NCBI GenBank assembly: GCA_016000195.1
Contig: JAECRO010000001.1
Span: 25,075 to 89,074, forward strand
Direction of reading: 5' to 3'
Source of the DNA: Burkholderiales bacterium
GTDB lineage: Bacteria; Pseudomonadota; Gammaproteobacteria; Burkholderiales; Burkholderiaceae_C
DNA: 64,000 nucleotides
Shown: positions 9,927 to 18,806 of the stretch, piece after piece
How positions within the stretch are numbered: the first letter of the stretch is position 1
Layout: every line of letters starts with the position of its first letter
The notes under the pieces: generated by a model
The model's input: the letters and a program-made list of their open reading frames with translations, nothing else
Databases searched by the model: none
What the model was told of the DNA's origin: nothing
Translations under genes and position numbers: made by a program

Positions 9927-11708
9927 TCAGGGCAACTCTTCGGTTTTCAAGGACGGTTCGGACATGACCCGGGCAGCGCTGGCAAGCTCGTTGATAAGGT
10001 GATTTGCAAAAAAGCTGCTTTGCGTATCGGGCTCAAGGGCGGCTATTGCCAGATTGGCCAAAGGCTGATTCAAGGGGACGTAATAACTCCCGGCTGGCGC
10101 GTCAATCACGCCCCGCACCAGCGTAACTTCGGTTTTGATGAGGGGCTGGCTGCCCGCCAGGCTGCCTTGCATGGCTTGCTGCGCGCTACCCGCGCGTGAT
10201 GTTTCGCGGTAAATGTCGCCCAGCAAGGCGCTTTGTTCAAGTACCCGGAAAACCTGGATGCCATGCAGGCGCAACCGTTCGATTGCGGTCTTTGAGGACT
10301 CGGACAGCCAGTAACCGCAAGGGCGAACCCGTGATTTCAGGGTACGCAGCGCAAGGGCCGATTCCCAATCGACGGTAACTGTCTTGTCGCCACCGGTGAC
10401 AGGATCGAGCATTTGGAGGTCATATTGCGCTGGCGTGTTGGCGGCCTCGACAATCGACTGCCCCTTGCAGGCTTGAGCGCTGACTTCCTTTTCAAGATAC
10501 GGGCGCAACTGGCCCAGTTCGCTGGCGCGCTGGGCGGTGCTGCCCAGCACGCTCGTGATCGCCGTGACATGGGTATGGACGCGCCTCTGGATATGCAGCC
10601 GCCCAATGCCTGCGCCGCGCGTTTCGACAGCCAGGCTGACGGAATTCTTCAGGCCTTCCACATTACGGATCGTGACAGGTTCAGGGCCGCCCATGGAGAT
10701 TTTCCGGTCGGCCATATCTGCAGATGTGGTGTGATACCACTCGCTACTCAGTCCCTGGCCCTTGAGTGCGGCGAGCAGGGGACGGCGATACCACTCCTCG
10801 TCGGCCTTGGTCAGAAATTCGGGCAGATTGACTGTTGTGGAATATTGCAGGAGTGCATCGAACTTTTCTACAGCATTGAACTTTTGCAGGTAAGGGCCAA
10901 GCACCGTGTATTCATGGGCGTCCAGCACCACTGTGGGCCGGTAGTCGCGTGTGAGCCGGGCCAGCGCCTGGGCTTCTGGTGTATCAAGCAGTAAATGATC
11001 TCGATTCAGATCCTGACCACCGGCGGTGAGCGGATCACCCCGGTCCGCACCATCGGGATTGGCGCGCGGGACAATCACCACATTGATGCGCTCCAGCAGC
11101 GGCTGCAACAGGCCTTGCGCCAGTTCCCGGGCAATCACCAGCAGGGCTTCGCTGCCGGCAGGTTCATCGCCGTGCTGCTGGCCGATCAGCAGCACGGTAG
11201 GGCGACCCGTGGCCTGAAGTGCTGCAGGGTCGGTGCCTGTGCCGCGCGTCAGCACGAGCGCTTTCAGTGGCTGGCCTTGCTGCGAAGCGCCGATGGACAA
11301 CACCGCCGCCTTGATGCCAACCGAGCGTGACAGGGCTGCCGCCTGGTCGCGCAGCCAGGTGTGGATTTCATCCTGGGTGGTGAAGGTCGTGCGGCTGGCT
11401 TGCAGCCCCGGGGTGTTGTAGACCATCGACGGTGCTGGAAACCGGGCTTCAACTGCGTCGCCATAGGGCGCAGTCGCATCAGCTGGTACGCTTGCCATCA
11501 ACGATGGCGGAGCAACCGGAGAGGTTTGCACCACAACGGCAGGTTCAGCGGGCATGGGTGTGGTGCGTATCTGCGCGGCTGGGCGTGGCAGCTCAGGTAC
11601 CCAGGGCGGCAGCTGCACCGAGGTACAGGCGGCCAGCAAGGTTAACGGGGCCAATATTCCCAGCCGTGCTGAGTGCCTGCGAATTGATGAGGTATCAGGG
11701 ATGGTCAT
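9927..11708 (-). CDS. M14-family zinc carboxypeptidase-like lipoprotein
   Basis: 593 aa from ATG 11706-11708. The frame is open 41 codons further upstream, but this start gives a clean lipoprotein signal with lipobox LLAAC (Cys28), so the protein is probably anchored in the cell envelope. The M14 zinc site is visible as HGDE (in GQQHGDEPAGSEALLV) plus a later His in VVLDAHEY, and the catalytic Glu is likely in AVETRG. M14 enzymes cut C-terminal residues from peptides or murein. The substrate here is unknown, and a C-terminal region of about 200 residues has no recognised domain. It stands alone, divergent from dusA. Confidence 0.85.
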   Translation of the reverse strand: MTIPDTSSIRRHSARLGILAPLTLLAACTSVQLPPWVPELPRPAAQIRTTPMPAEPAVVVQTSPVAPPSLMASVPADATAPYGDAVEARFPAPSMVYNTPGLQASRTTFTTQDEIHTWLRDQAAALSRSVGIKAAVLSIGASQQGQPLKALVLTRGTGTDPAALQATGRPTVLLIGQQHGDEPAGSEALLVIARELAQGLLQPLLERINVVIVPRANPDGADRGDPLTAGGQDLNRDHLLLDTPEAQALARLTRDYRPTVVLDAHEYTVLGPYLQKFNAVEKFDALLQYSTTVNLPEFLTKADEEWYRRPLLAALKGQGLSSEWYHTTSADMADRKISMGGPEPVTIRNVEGLKNSVSLAVETRGAGIGRLHIQRRVHTHVTAITSVLGSTAQRASELGQLRPYLEKEVSAQACKGQSIVEAANTPAQYDLQMLDPVTGGDKTVTVDWESALALRTLKSRVRPCGYWLSESSKTAIERLRLHGIQVFRVLEQSALLGDIYRETSRAGSAQQAMQGSLAGSQPLIKTEVTLVRGVIDAPAGSYYVPLNQPLANLAIAALEPDTQSSFFANHLINELASAARVMSEPSLKTEELP

Positions 11709-11918
11709 GGAAGAAAAGAAGAAAAGAAGAGCATGGTGGTCATTCTTTGGCTGGGGTATTGACCATGGGTCAGGCTTGATGGGTGAAATTTTGGAAGCGC
11801 TGATATTACCCCCCGCAGAATTCCGCACCATGGCAGGCTTGGCCTCTCTACATGCGTATCTGTGAACCCTGTCGTTGCCTCGATTCCGGCCTGAGCAGCT
11901 TTCAGGGAAAATGAAGGC

Positions 11919-12932
11919 ATGTCAATCCCCGTTTCTACCGACGCATCCATCCCTGCTGACAATCCATGGCGCCTGAGCGTTGCCCCCATGATGGATTGGA
12001 CCGACCGGCACTGCCGTTTCTTTCACCGCCTGCTTTCGCGTCATGCGCTGCTGTACACCGAGATGGTGACCACAGGCGCCTTGATTCATGGTGATGCTGG
12101 GCGGCATTTGCGTTTCAATGCCGAAGAGCATCCGCTAGCCTTGCAGCTTGGCGGCAGTGAACCGTCCGATCTGGCGCATTGCGCCCGGCTTGGCGAGCAA
12201 TGGGGCTATAGCGAAATCAATCTCAATTGTGGCTGCCCCAGTGAGCGCGTGCAGCGCGGCACTTTTGGCGCCTGCTTGATGATCGAGCCGAAACTGGTGG
12301 CTGATTGCGTCAAGGCGATGGTCGATGTGGTGAGAGTACCCGTCACGGTGAAGCACCGCATCGGCATTGACCGCGAGGAGCGCTATGAATTTGTGCGTGA
12401 CTTTGTCGGTACGGTCAGTGAAGCAGGTTGCAACACTTTTATCGTGCATGCCCGCAACGCCTGGCTCAAAGGCTTGAGTCCAAAGGAAAACCGGGAAGTG
12501 CCACCGCTTCGTTACGAAATGGTGCATCGCCTGAAAAAAGAATTTCCGCATCTGACGATTTGCGTCAATGGCGGCATCACCACAGATGAACAGGTGCAGC
12601 ACCAGTTGATTGAACTTGATGGCGTGATGATTGGCCGGGAGGCTTATCACAATCCTTGGTGGCTGGCATCCTGGGATGCGGAATTTTTTGGCGCTGTTGG
12701 AGAGGATATTACCCGCGAGCATATCGAAGCCCGGATGTGTGACTACATGGTGCGCGAAGCAGCCGAGAACGGCACTTCATTCAGCGCCATCGCCCGCCAT
12801 ATGCTGGGTTTGCGCCACGGTTTACCGGGTTCGCGCCGCTGGCGCCAAGTGTGGAGTGACCACAAGCTCAAAAACCTGCACCCTCACGAGGTAATGATGC
12901 TGGCGCACGATGATCTTCAAAAAGCCGCCTGA
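11919..12932 (+). CDS. dusA: tRNA-dihydrouridine(20/20a) synthase
   Basis: 337 aa. A flavin (FMN) TIM-barrel enzyme that reduces U20/U20a in tRNA D-loops with NADPH. The FMN-binding start LSVAPMMDWTDRHCRFFHRL, the catalytic Cys in NLNCGCPSERVQ, and the C-terminal tRNA-binding helical part HMLGLRHGLPGSRRWRQ identify the DusA subfamily. The spacer to prkA is 201 bp without a gene. Confidence 0.95.
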   Translation: MSIPVSTDASIPADNPWRLSVAPMMDWTDRHCRFFHRLLSRHALLYTEMVTTGALIHGDAGRHLRFNAEEHPLALQLGGSEPSDLAHCARLGEQWGYSEINLNCGCPSERVQRGTFGACLMIEPKLVADCVKAMVDVVRVPVTVKHRIGIDREERYEFVRDFVGTVSEAGCNTFIVHARNAWLKGLSPKENREVPPLRYEMVHRLKKEFPHLTICVNGGITTDEQVQHQLIELDGVMIGREAYHNPWWLASWDAEFFGAVGEDITREHIEARMCDYMVREAAENGTSFSAIARHMLGLRHGLPGSRRWRQVWSDHKLKNLHPHEVMMLAHDDLQKAA

Positions 12933-13133
12933 GCGAATCGCACAATGAAGTCACCATTATTTATGACTGGCGAAATTTGTGTGCGCATGAAAATGTAGAC
13001 CCTTTGGCCTGCATATCCATCTATCAAGCAGCTCATCTTGGGTGTACATTCAAGTCAGGGATAGCGGTGAAGTTGACTGGCCGCGATCTCAGAGTGATTC
13101 CGTTGTCAAGTGCAGCTTGTTAAGGAGGATTTT

Positions 13134-15056
13134 ATGGAGGTTGTCCGTAACTTTCTAACGCGTTATGAACAAACGCGGGAAGAAGAAATATCCCTTGAGG
13201 AATACCTCTTGCTTTGCAAGAAGAACCCTCTTGTTTATGCCACCGCAGCTGAGCGCATGCTGGCCGCTATCGGTGAACCTGAGGTGTTCGATACCCATCA
13301 GGATCAGCGTCTGTCGCGCATCTTCGGCAACAAGGTGATCAAGATATATCCGGCATTCCGTGACTTTTACGGGCTGGAAGATCCGATTGAACAGGTGGTG
13401 TCCTATTTTCGCCATGCCGCACAGGGGCTTGAAGAGAAAAAGCAGATACTTTATCTGCTTGGTCCGGTAGGAGGCGGCAAGTCCTCGATTGCCGAACGCC
13501 TCAAACAGTTGATGGAGCAGGTGCCTCTTTATGCACTGAAAAATTCTCCCGTAAACGAATCGCCGCTGGGCCTGTTCAATAACGCCGAAGATATTCCCTT
13601 GCTTGAAAGCCAGTACGGCATTGCTCCGCGCTACCTGCAGCGCATCATGTCGCCTTGGGCAGTCAAGCGGCTTGAAGAGTATGGGGGCGACATCCGCAAG
13701 TTCCGCGTTGTCAAGCGCTTCCCTTCCATCCTGAAGCAGTGCGCCATTGCCAAGACCGAACCTGGCGACGAGAACAACCAGGATATCTCCACGCTGGTCG
13801 GCAAGATTGATATTCGCAAACTTGAACTGTTCGCGCAGGATGATCCCGACGCCTACAGTTATTCTGGCGGACTGTGCCTGGCCAACCAGGGTTTGCTGGA
13901 GTTCGTCGAAATGTTCAAGGCACCGATCAAGGTGCTGCACCCCCTGCTGACAGCAACCCAGGAGGCGAACTTCAAGGGTACCGAGGGTTTTGGTGCAATT
14001 CCTTTTGATGGCATTGTGATGGCGCACTCGAACGAAAGCGAGTGGAAAGCCTTCAGGAACAACAAGAATAATGAGGCTTTTCTTGACCGGATTTACATCG
14101 TCAAGGTGCCGTACTGCCTGCGCACCTCGGAAGAAATCAAGATTTATGAAAAGCTGATTCGCAATTCGTCGCTGTCCGGCGCCATCTGCGCGCCTGGCAC
14201 GCTGAAGATGATGGCCCAGTTTGCCGTTTTGACGCGCCTGAAGGAGCCTGAAAATTCCAGCATTTTCAGCAAACTGCAGGTCTACGATGGCGAGAACCTG
14301 AAGGATACCGACCCAAAAGCAAAGAGTTACCAGGAGTACCGCGACTATGCGGGCGTGGATGAAGGCATGAACGGGATTTCCACCCGCTTCGCCTTCAAAA
14401 TCCTGTCCAAGGTGTTCAATTTCGATTCCAGCGAAATTGCCGCCAACCCGGTGCATCTGATGTACGTGCTGGAGCAGCAGATTGAGCGCGAGCAATTCAC
14501 TCCCGAGATTGAGCAGCGTTACCTGGCATTCATCAAGGAGTTCCTGGCGCTGCGCTATGCCGAATTCATTGGCAAGGAAATTCAGACTGCCTACCTGGAG
14601 TCATATTCGGAATATGGGCAGAACATTTTTGACCGTTATGTGACCTACGCCGATTTCTGGATTCAGGACCAGGAATACCGTGATACCGATACTGGCGAGA
14701 TTTTTGATCGCTCGGCGCTCAATGCCGAACTGGAGAAAATCGAAAAACCGGCAGGCATCAGCAATCCGAAGGACTTCCGCAACGAGATTGTCAATTTTGT
14801 ACTGCGTAGCCGAGCCAGCAATGCTGGCAGGAATCCGAACTGGACCAGTTACGAAAAACTGCGTGCCGTGATCGAGAAGAAAATGTTCTCGAACACTGAA
14901 GACCTGTTGCCGGTGATTTCCTTTAATGCCAAGGCAAGTGCAGAGGAGAAGCAAAAGCATGAGAACTTTCTCAACCGCATGATGGCCAAGGGCTACAGCG
15001 CTCGGCAGGTTCGCCTGTTGTGCGAATGGTACCTGCGGGTTCGCAAGAGTTCCTGA
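13134..15056 (+). CDS. prkA: PrkA family serine protein kinase
   Basis: 640 aa from ATG 13134, chosen because AAGGAGG lies at 13122-13128; a GTG at 13110 is rejected. It has an AAA+-type P-loop (LLGPVGGGKS, about 108-117) and the C-terminal kinase-like PrkA domain. In E. coli (YeaG) it works with YeaH in sustained nitrogen starvation and stationary-phase stress. It heads the conserved three-gene set with yeaH and ycgB and is probably co-transcribed with them across a 65-bp gap containing a hairpin. Confidence 0.95.
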   Translation: MEVVRNFLTRYEQTREEEISLEEYLLLCKKNPLVYATAAERMLAAIGEPEVFDTHQDQRLSRIFGNKVIKIYPAFRDFYGLEDPIEQVVSYFRHAAQGLEEKKQILYLLGPVGGGKSSIAERLKQLMEQVPLYALKNSPVNESPLGLFNNAEDIPLLESQYGIAPRYLQRIMSPWAVKRLEEYGGDIRKFRVVKRFPSILKQCAIAKTEPGDENNQDISTLVGKIDIRKLELFAQDDPDAYSYSGGLCLANQGLLEFVEMFKAPIKVLHPLLTATQEANFKGTEGFGAIPFDGIVMAHSNESEWKAFRNNKNNEAFLDRIYIVKVPYCLRTSEEIKIYEKLIRNSSLSGAICAPGTLKMMAQFAVLTRLKEPENSSIFSKLQVYDGENLKDTDPKAKSYQEYRDYAGVDEGMNGISTRFAFKILSKVFNFDSSEIAANPVHLMYVLEQQIEREQFTPEIEQRYLAFIKEFLALRYAEFIGKEIQTAYLESYSEYGQNIFDRYVTYADFWIQDQEYRDTDTGEIFDRSALNAELEKIEKPAGISNPKDFRNEIVNFVLRSRASNAGRNPNWTSYEKLRAVIEKKMFSNTEDLLPVISFNAKASAEEKQKHENFLNRMMAKGYSARQVRLLCEWYLRVRKSS

Positions 15057-15058
15057 AA

Positions 15059-15082
15059 CGTGCCGTGTTACAGCACGGCACG
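15059..15082 (+). other. Intercistronic hairpin between prkA and yeaH
   Basis: A 9-bp perfect inverted repeat CGTGCCGTG / CACGGCACG around a 6-nt loop starts 2 bp after the prkA stop. There is no T-run, so an mRNA-processing or stability element within the operon is more likely than termination. Confidence 0.45.
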
Positions 15083-15121
15083 CTGATTGCCACTCCATCC
15101 TCCTAACAACCGGAGACCACC

Positions 15122-16396
15122 ATGCTCCAGCAAGTCATTGACAGACGCTTGTCGGGCAAGAACAAATCCATAGGAAACCGGGAGCGTTTTCTGCGCCGCT
15201 ACCGCAAGCAGATTCGGGCGGCTGTTCGCCAGGCTGTATCGGGCCGCAGTATTCACGATATCGAGCAGGGTGAGGACATCACGCTGCCGCGGCGAGATGT
15301 GTCGGAGCCGGTGTTTGGTCACGGGTCTGGAGGCAGCCAGGAGCGGGTCTACCCCGGAAATCGGGACTATGTTCGTGGGGACCACATTGCACGGCCGCAG
15401 GGTGGGAGTGGCGACGGCGGTCAGGGGCCTGGCGCAGGTCAGGATGGCACGAGCGAAGACGATTTCGAGTTTCGCATCACACGCGAAGAATTCATGCAGT
15501 ACTTCTTCGATGATCTGGCGCTGCCGCATCTGCTGCGCACGCAGTTGTTGCCCGATGTGCCTGAATGGAAAACGCACCGTGCCGGCTTTATTTCCGAAGG
15601 AACGCCGACAAACCTGCATGTGGTGCGCTCAATGCGCAAGGCGCTCAGCCGGCGGATTGCCATGGGCGGCGATGCCCGGCGCCAGTTGCGCAAGCTCGAA
15701 CTGTTGCTGGTCACGATGCTGCGCGATGCAAGCACGCCGCGCAGCGAGATACTCGCGCTGAATGCTGAAATTGAAGCATTACAGCGCCGTCTCCAGAAAA
15801 TCCCGTTTCTGGACCCTTTTGATTTGCGATACCGTAACCGCGTCAAGGTGCCTTTGCCCGCTTCCAGGGCCGTCATGTTTTGTTTGATGGATGTTTCTGG
15901 CTCCATGAACGAGGCGCGCAAGGACATGGCCAAGCGCTTTTTCATCCTGCTGTATTTGTTTCTGATGCGGCACTATGAGAAGACCGATGTCGTTTTTATC
16001 CGCCATCACACCCAGGCAGCCGAAGTTTCCGAGGATGAATTCTTTCATTCGACGGAAAGCGGCGGCACCGTTGCCTCCAGCGCCCTGACCTTGATGCACC
16101 AGATCATTCAGGAACGCTATCCTTCGAATGAATGGAACATCTATGGCGCCCAGGCGTCAGATGGCGACAACTGGCTGCAGGACTCGGCCAAATGCCGGGC
16201 GCTGCTGGTTGAAAAGCTGTTGCCGGTATCGCGTTATTTTGCCTATCTTCAGGTCGCTGAAGAAAGTCAAAACCTGTGGGAAGAATATGCCCAGGTGTGC
16301 AAGAGCCACCCCCACTTTGCAATGCAGAAGGTGACGGACGCCACCGGGATTTATCCGATATTCCGCGAACTGTTCAAGAAAGGAAATCCTGCATGA
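15122..16396 (+). CDS. yeaH: YeaH/YhbH family protein (DUF444, VWA-like)
   Basis: 424 aa. An N-terminal basic region (about 1-60) is followed by a Gly-rich linker (about 85-110) and a von Willebrand A-like domain with the MIDAS-type motif MDVSGSMNEARKDMAKR at about 258. It is the known partner of PrkA/YeaG in stress adaptation; its biochemical activity is not established. ATG 15122 follows a clear GGAG. Its TGA overlaps the ycgB start as ATGA, indicating translational coupling. Confidence 0.94.
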   Translation: MLQQVIDRRLSGKNKSIGNRERFLRRYRKQIRAAVRQAVSGRSIHDIEQGEDITLPRRDVSEPVFGHGSGGSQERVYPGNRDYVRGDHIARPQGGSGDGGQGPGAGQDGTSEDDFEFRITREEFMQYFFDDLALPHLLRTQLLPDVPEWKTHRAGFISEGTPTNLHVVRSMRKALSRRIAMGGDARRQLRKLELLLVTMLRDASTPRSEILALNAEIEALQRRLQKIPFLDPFDLRYRNRVKVPLPASRAVMFCLMDVSGSMNEARKDMAKRFFILLYLFLMRHYEKTDVVFIRHHTQAAEVSEDEFFHSTESGGTVASSALTLMHQIIQERYPSNEWNIYGAQASDGDNWLQDSAKCRALLVEKLLPVSRYFAYLQVAEESQNLWEEYAQVCKSHPHFAMQKVTDATGIYPIFRELFKKGNPA

Positions 16397-17976
16397 GCAC
16401 GATTTTGCCCGCCGCAGACGCTGACGGTAACGTCACCTTGCAGTTGCCAGAGAGTCGGGAGCGGCGGCGCGCAGCCCTGCCCAGCCCGTCCGACTGGTCA
16501 TTTGAACTCATCGAAACCTACCACAGCGAAATCGAGCGCATGGCCAAGCGCTTTGGGCTGGACACCTACCCGGTGCAACTGGAAGTGATCACTGCCAGCC
16601 AGATGATTGATACCTATGCTTCCGTCGGCATGCCGGTGAACTACCGGCACTGGTCGTTCGGCAAGCAATACATTGCCAGCGAAAAAAGCTACCGTCGCGG
16701 CCATATGGGGCTGGCCTATGAGGTTGTCATCAATTCCAACCCCTGCATTGCTTACCTCATGGAGGAAAATACCCTGCCAATGCAGGCGCTGGTCATGGCC
16801 CATGCCTGCTATGGCCACAATTCCTTCTTCAAAGGCAATTACCTGTTCAGGATGTGGACCGATGCCTCTTCAATCATCGACTACCTGGTCTATGCCCGGA
16901 CCTATATCGCCGAATGTGAGGAGCATCATGGACTCGATGCCGTGGAAGAACTGCTGGACAGTTGTCATGCATTGATGAACTATGGGGTTGATCGCTATCA
17001 GCGGTCACAGAAGCTGTCGCTGGCCGAGGAGGAAGCACGCCGCAAGGAACGCGAAATCTATTTGCAGCAGCAGGTCAATGACTTGTGGCGTACCCTGCCC
17101 AAGGCGATTGAAAAGCAGGTCGAAAAAACCAGTGCCAGGTTTCCGGCAGATCCCCAGGAAAACTTGCTGTATTTCATCGAAAAAAATGCACCCCTGCTGG
17201 AGTCCTGGCAGCGTGAAATCATACGCATCGTGCGCAAGATAGCCCAGTATTTCTATCCGCAGCGCCAGACGCAGGTCATGAACGAAGGCTGGGCCACCTT
17301 CTGGCACTACACCCTGCTCAATGCCCTGTATGACGATGGCCTGCTCAGCGATGGCTTCATGATCGAAAGCCTTCGCTCCCATACCAATGTCATTTTCCAG
17401 CCGCCCTTGGCACATGCGGGATTTCGAGGCATCAATCCCTATGCACTGGGTTTTGCCATGTTCAGCGACATTCGCCGCATCTGCGAGAGCCCGACGGACG
17501 AAGACCGGCAATGGTTTCCCGGCATCGCGGGGTCGGACTGGCGACAGGCGCTTGACCATGCCATGCGGAATTTCCGGGATGAGAGCTTTATCGGGCAATA
17601 CCTGTCGCCACGGCTCATACGCGAGTTTCGCCTGTTCTCCATTCTTGACAATACTGCCGAGCTTCATCTTGAGGTGTCCGCCATTCATAACGACAGCGGC
17701 TATCGGCATGTACGGGAGGCGCTTTCACGTCAGTACGACCTGAGCTTTAACGAACCCAACATCCAGGTCTGGAATGTCGATGTGCGCGGGGACCGTTCGT
17801 TGACCTTGCGCCATACGCAGCACAACAATCGCCCGCTCAACGATGAGGTCAAGGAAGTCCTCAAGCATGTCGGACGGCTGTGGGGCTTTCAGGTACGGCT
17901 TGAAAGCGTTGATCGACAGGGCAAAGTCAGCAAGCAGTGGGACGTGGCACCACCTCATCGAAGTGCCCGGACTTGA
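16393..17976 (+). CDS. ycgB: SpoVR family protein YcgB
   Basis: 527 aa from ATG 16393, which overlaps the yeaH stop by 4 bp. The frame is open upstream, but only this start gives the family N-terminus. The SpoVR signatures NYRHWSFGKQY and VMNEGWATFWHY are intact. In Bacillus SpoVR is needed for spore cortex formation. In non-spore-formers its role is unknown beyond constant association with prkA and yeaH. An eleven-G run follows 13 bp after the stop. Confidence 0.94.
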   Translation: MSTILPAADADGNVTLQLPESRERRRAALPSPSDWSFELIETYHSEIERMAKRFGLDTYPVQLEVITASQMIDTYASVGMPVNYRHWSFGKQYIASEKSYRRGHMGLAYEVVINSNPCIAYLMEENTLPMQALVMAHACYGHNSFFKGNYLFRMWTDASSIIDYLVYARTYIAECEEHHGLDAVEELLDSCHALMNYGVDRYQRSQKLSLAEEEARRKEREIYLQQQVNDLWRTLPKAIEKQVEKTSARFPADPQENLLYFIEKNAPLLESWQREIIRIVRKIAQYFYPQRQTQVMNEGWATFWHYTLLNALYDDGLLSDGFMIESLRSHTNVIFQPPLAHAGFRGINPYALGFAMFSDIRRICESPTDEDRQWFPGIAGSDWRQALDHAMRNFRDESFIGQYLSPRLIREFRLFSILDNTAELHLEVSAIHNDSGYRHVREALSRQYDLSFNEPNIQVWNVDVRGDRSLTLRHTQHNNRPLNDEVKEVLKHVGRLWGFQVRLESVDRQGKVSKQWDVAPPHRSART

Positions 17977-17989
17977 CGGCAGGTACGCC

Positions 17990-18000
17990 GGGGGGGGGGG
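17990..18000. repeat. Eleven-base G homopolymer
   Basis: An uninterrupted run of eleven G lies between the ycgB stop (17976) and the end of the convergent GntR gene (18014). Such tracts are slippage-prone. Here it is intergenic, so at most it would affect transcript 3' ends, and a sequencing-length error is possible. Confidence 0.8.
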
Positions 18001-18013
18001 CAGTCTCAGCGCT

Positions 18014-18649
18014 TCAGGCCGCTGCTTCCAGGCCGCTCCTGAAGTGCTCGCGCATCCGCTGGCCGGTGTTTGCGGCATCGCGTGCCACCAGGGCGGCCAT
18101 GATGGCCCGGTGCTCGGCCAGGGATTCTTCAATGCGGCCGCTTTTCAACAGGGAGTTGTGGCGGTTGAGCTTCATCACCTTGCGCAGGTCGGCGACCATC
18201 TGGTCGCGCCAGCGGTTGTTGGCTATTTCCAATAGTCGCATGTGGAAGGCTTCATTGACTTCAAAAAAGCGGTCCCGGTTTTTGACAGCCTTTTCCAGTT
18301 CGCTGTGCAGCCCCTGAAGTTCCCTGAGCTGGGCATCGGTGGCTTTGGCTGCAACCACTTCGGCGGCATCGCTTTCGAGCAGGGCCAGCAGATGGTAAAC
18401 ATCGGCCAGGTCGCTGTCGGACACCTCCGTGACATAGGCGCCGCGCCGTACTTTCATGGTGACCAGCCCTTCGGTGGCCAGTACCTTCAGGGCTTCGCGC
18501 AGGGGTGTGCGGCTGATGCCGTATTCGTCGGCCAGTTTCAGCTCGTCAATCCAGCTGCCGGGCGCGAGTTCCCGGTTAAAGATGCGCTGGCGCAAAAGTT
18601 CGGCAACTTCTTCGTAAAGCGCACGGGGAGACAGAGATAGTCCAGCCAT
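18014..18649 (-). CDS. GntR/FadR-family transcriptional regulator
   Basis: 211 aa from ATG 18647-18649; the frame stays open about 95 codons further but those residues are unlike the family. The N-terminal winged helix (about 8-75) has the signature ELKLADEYGISRTPLREAL. An all-helical FCD effector domain follows, with the metal-binding His pattern in NEAFHMRLLEIANN and AEHRAIMAAL. It is divergent from the methylmalonyl-CoA mutase gene, so it is the likely regulator of the propionate module. The ligand is not known from sequence. Confidence 0.92.
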   Translation of the reverse strand: MAGLSLSPRALYEEVAELLRQRIFNRELAPGSWIDELKLADEYGISRTPLREALKVLATEGLVTMKVRRGAYVTEVSDSDLADVYHLLALLESDAAEVVAAKATDAQLRELQGLHSELEKAVKNRDRFFEVNEAFHMRLLEIANNRWRDQMVADLRKVMKLNRHNSLLKSGRIEESLAEHRAIMAALVARDAANTGQRMREHFRSGLEAAA

Positions 18650-18806
18650 AAGGCTCCATAGTCTATAGGTAAGTCCGATAGAATCTTTTGAATCAATAAT
18701 TATAAATAATGTAAACTCCATCCAACTGTTACAAGACTGCTTCGGGTAGATTCCACAGCCAAGGCCAGGACATTCTGCCGAGCTCAACCAAGACTGCTGA
18801 CCCACC
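18650..18806. promoter_or_regulatory. Divergent promoter region of gntR and mutase gene
   Basis: 157 bp with an AT-rich core at 18690-18715. It contains a small inverted repeat ATTAT-AA-ATAAT (18699-18710), which is a possible operator for the GntR regulator. No strong -35/-10 pair could be assigned. Confidence 0.35.

Noticed and set aside
12960..13000. Possible sigma54 promoter before prkA
   Set aside because: A TGGC is present but no TTGC follows at the required spacing.
13000..13040. Possible degenerate eleventh copy of the hairpin repeat upstream of prkA
   Set aside because: Only a CAAGCAGCT-like block is shared, and the defining hairpin is missing.
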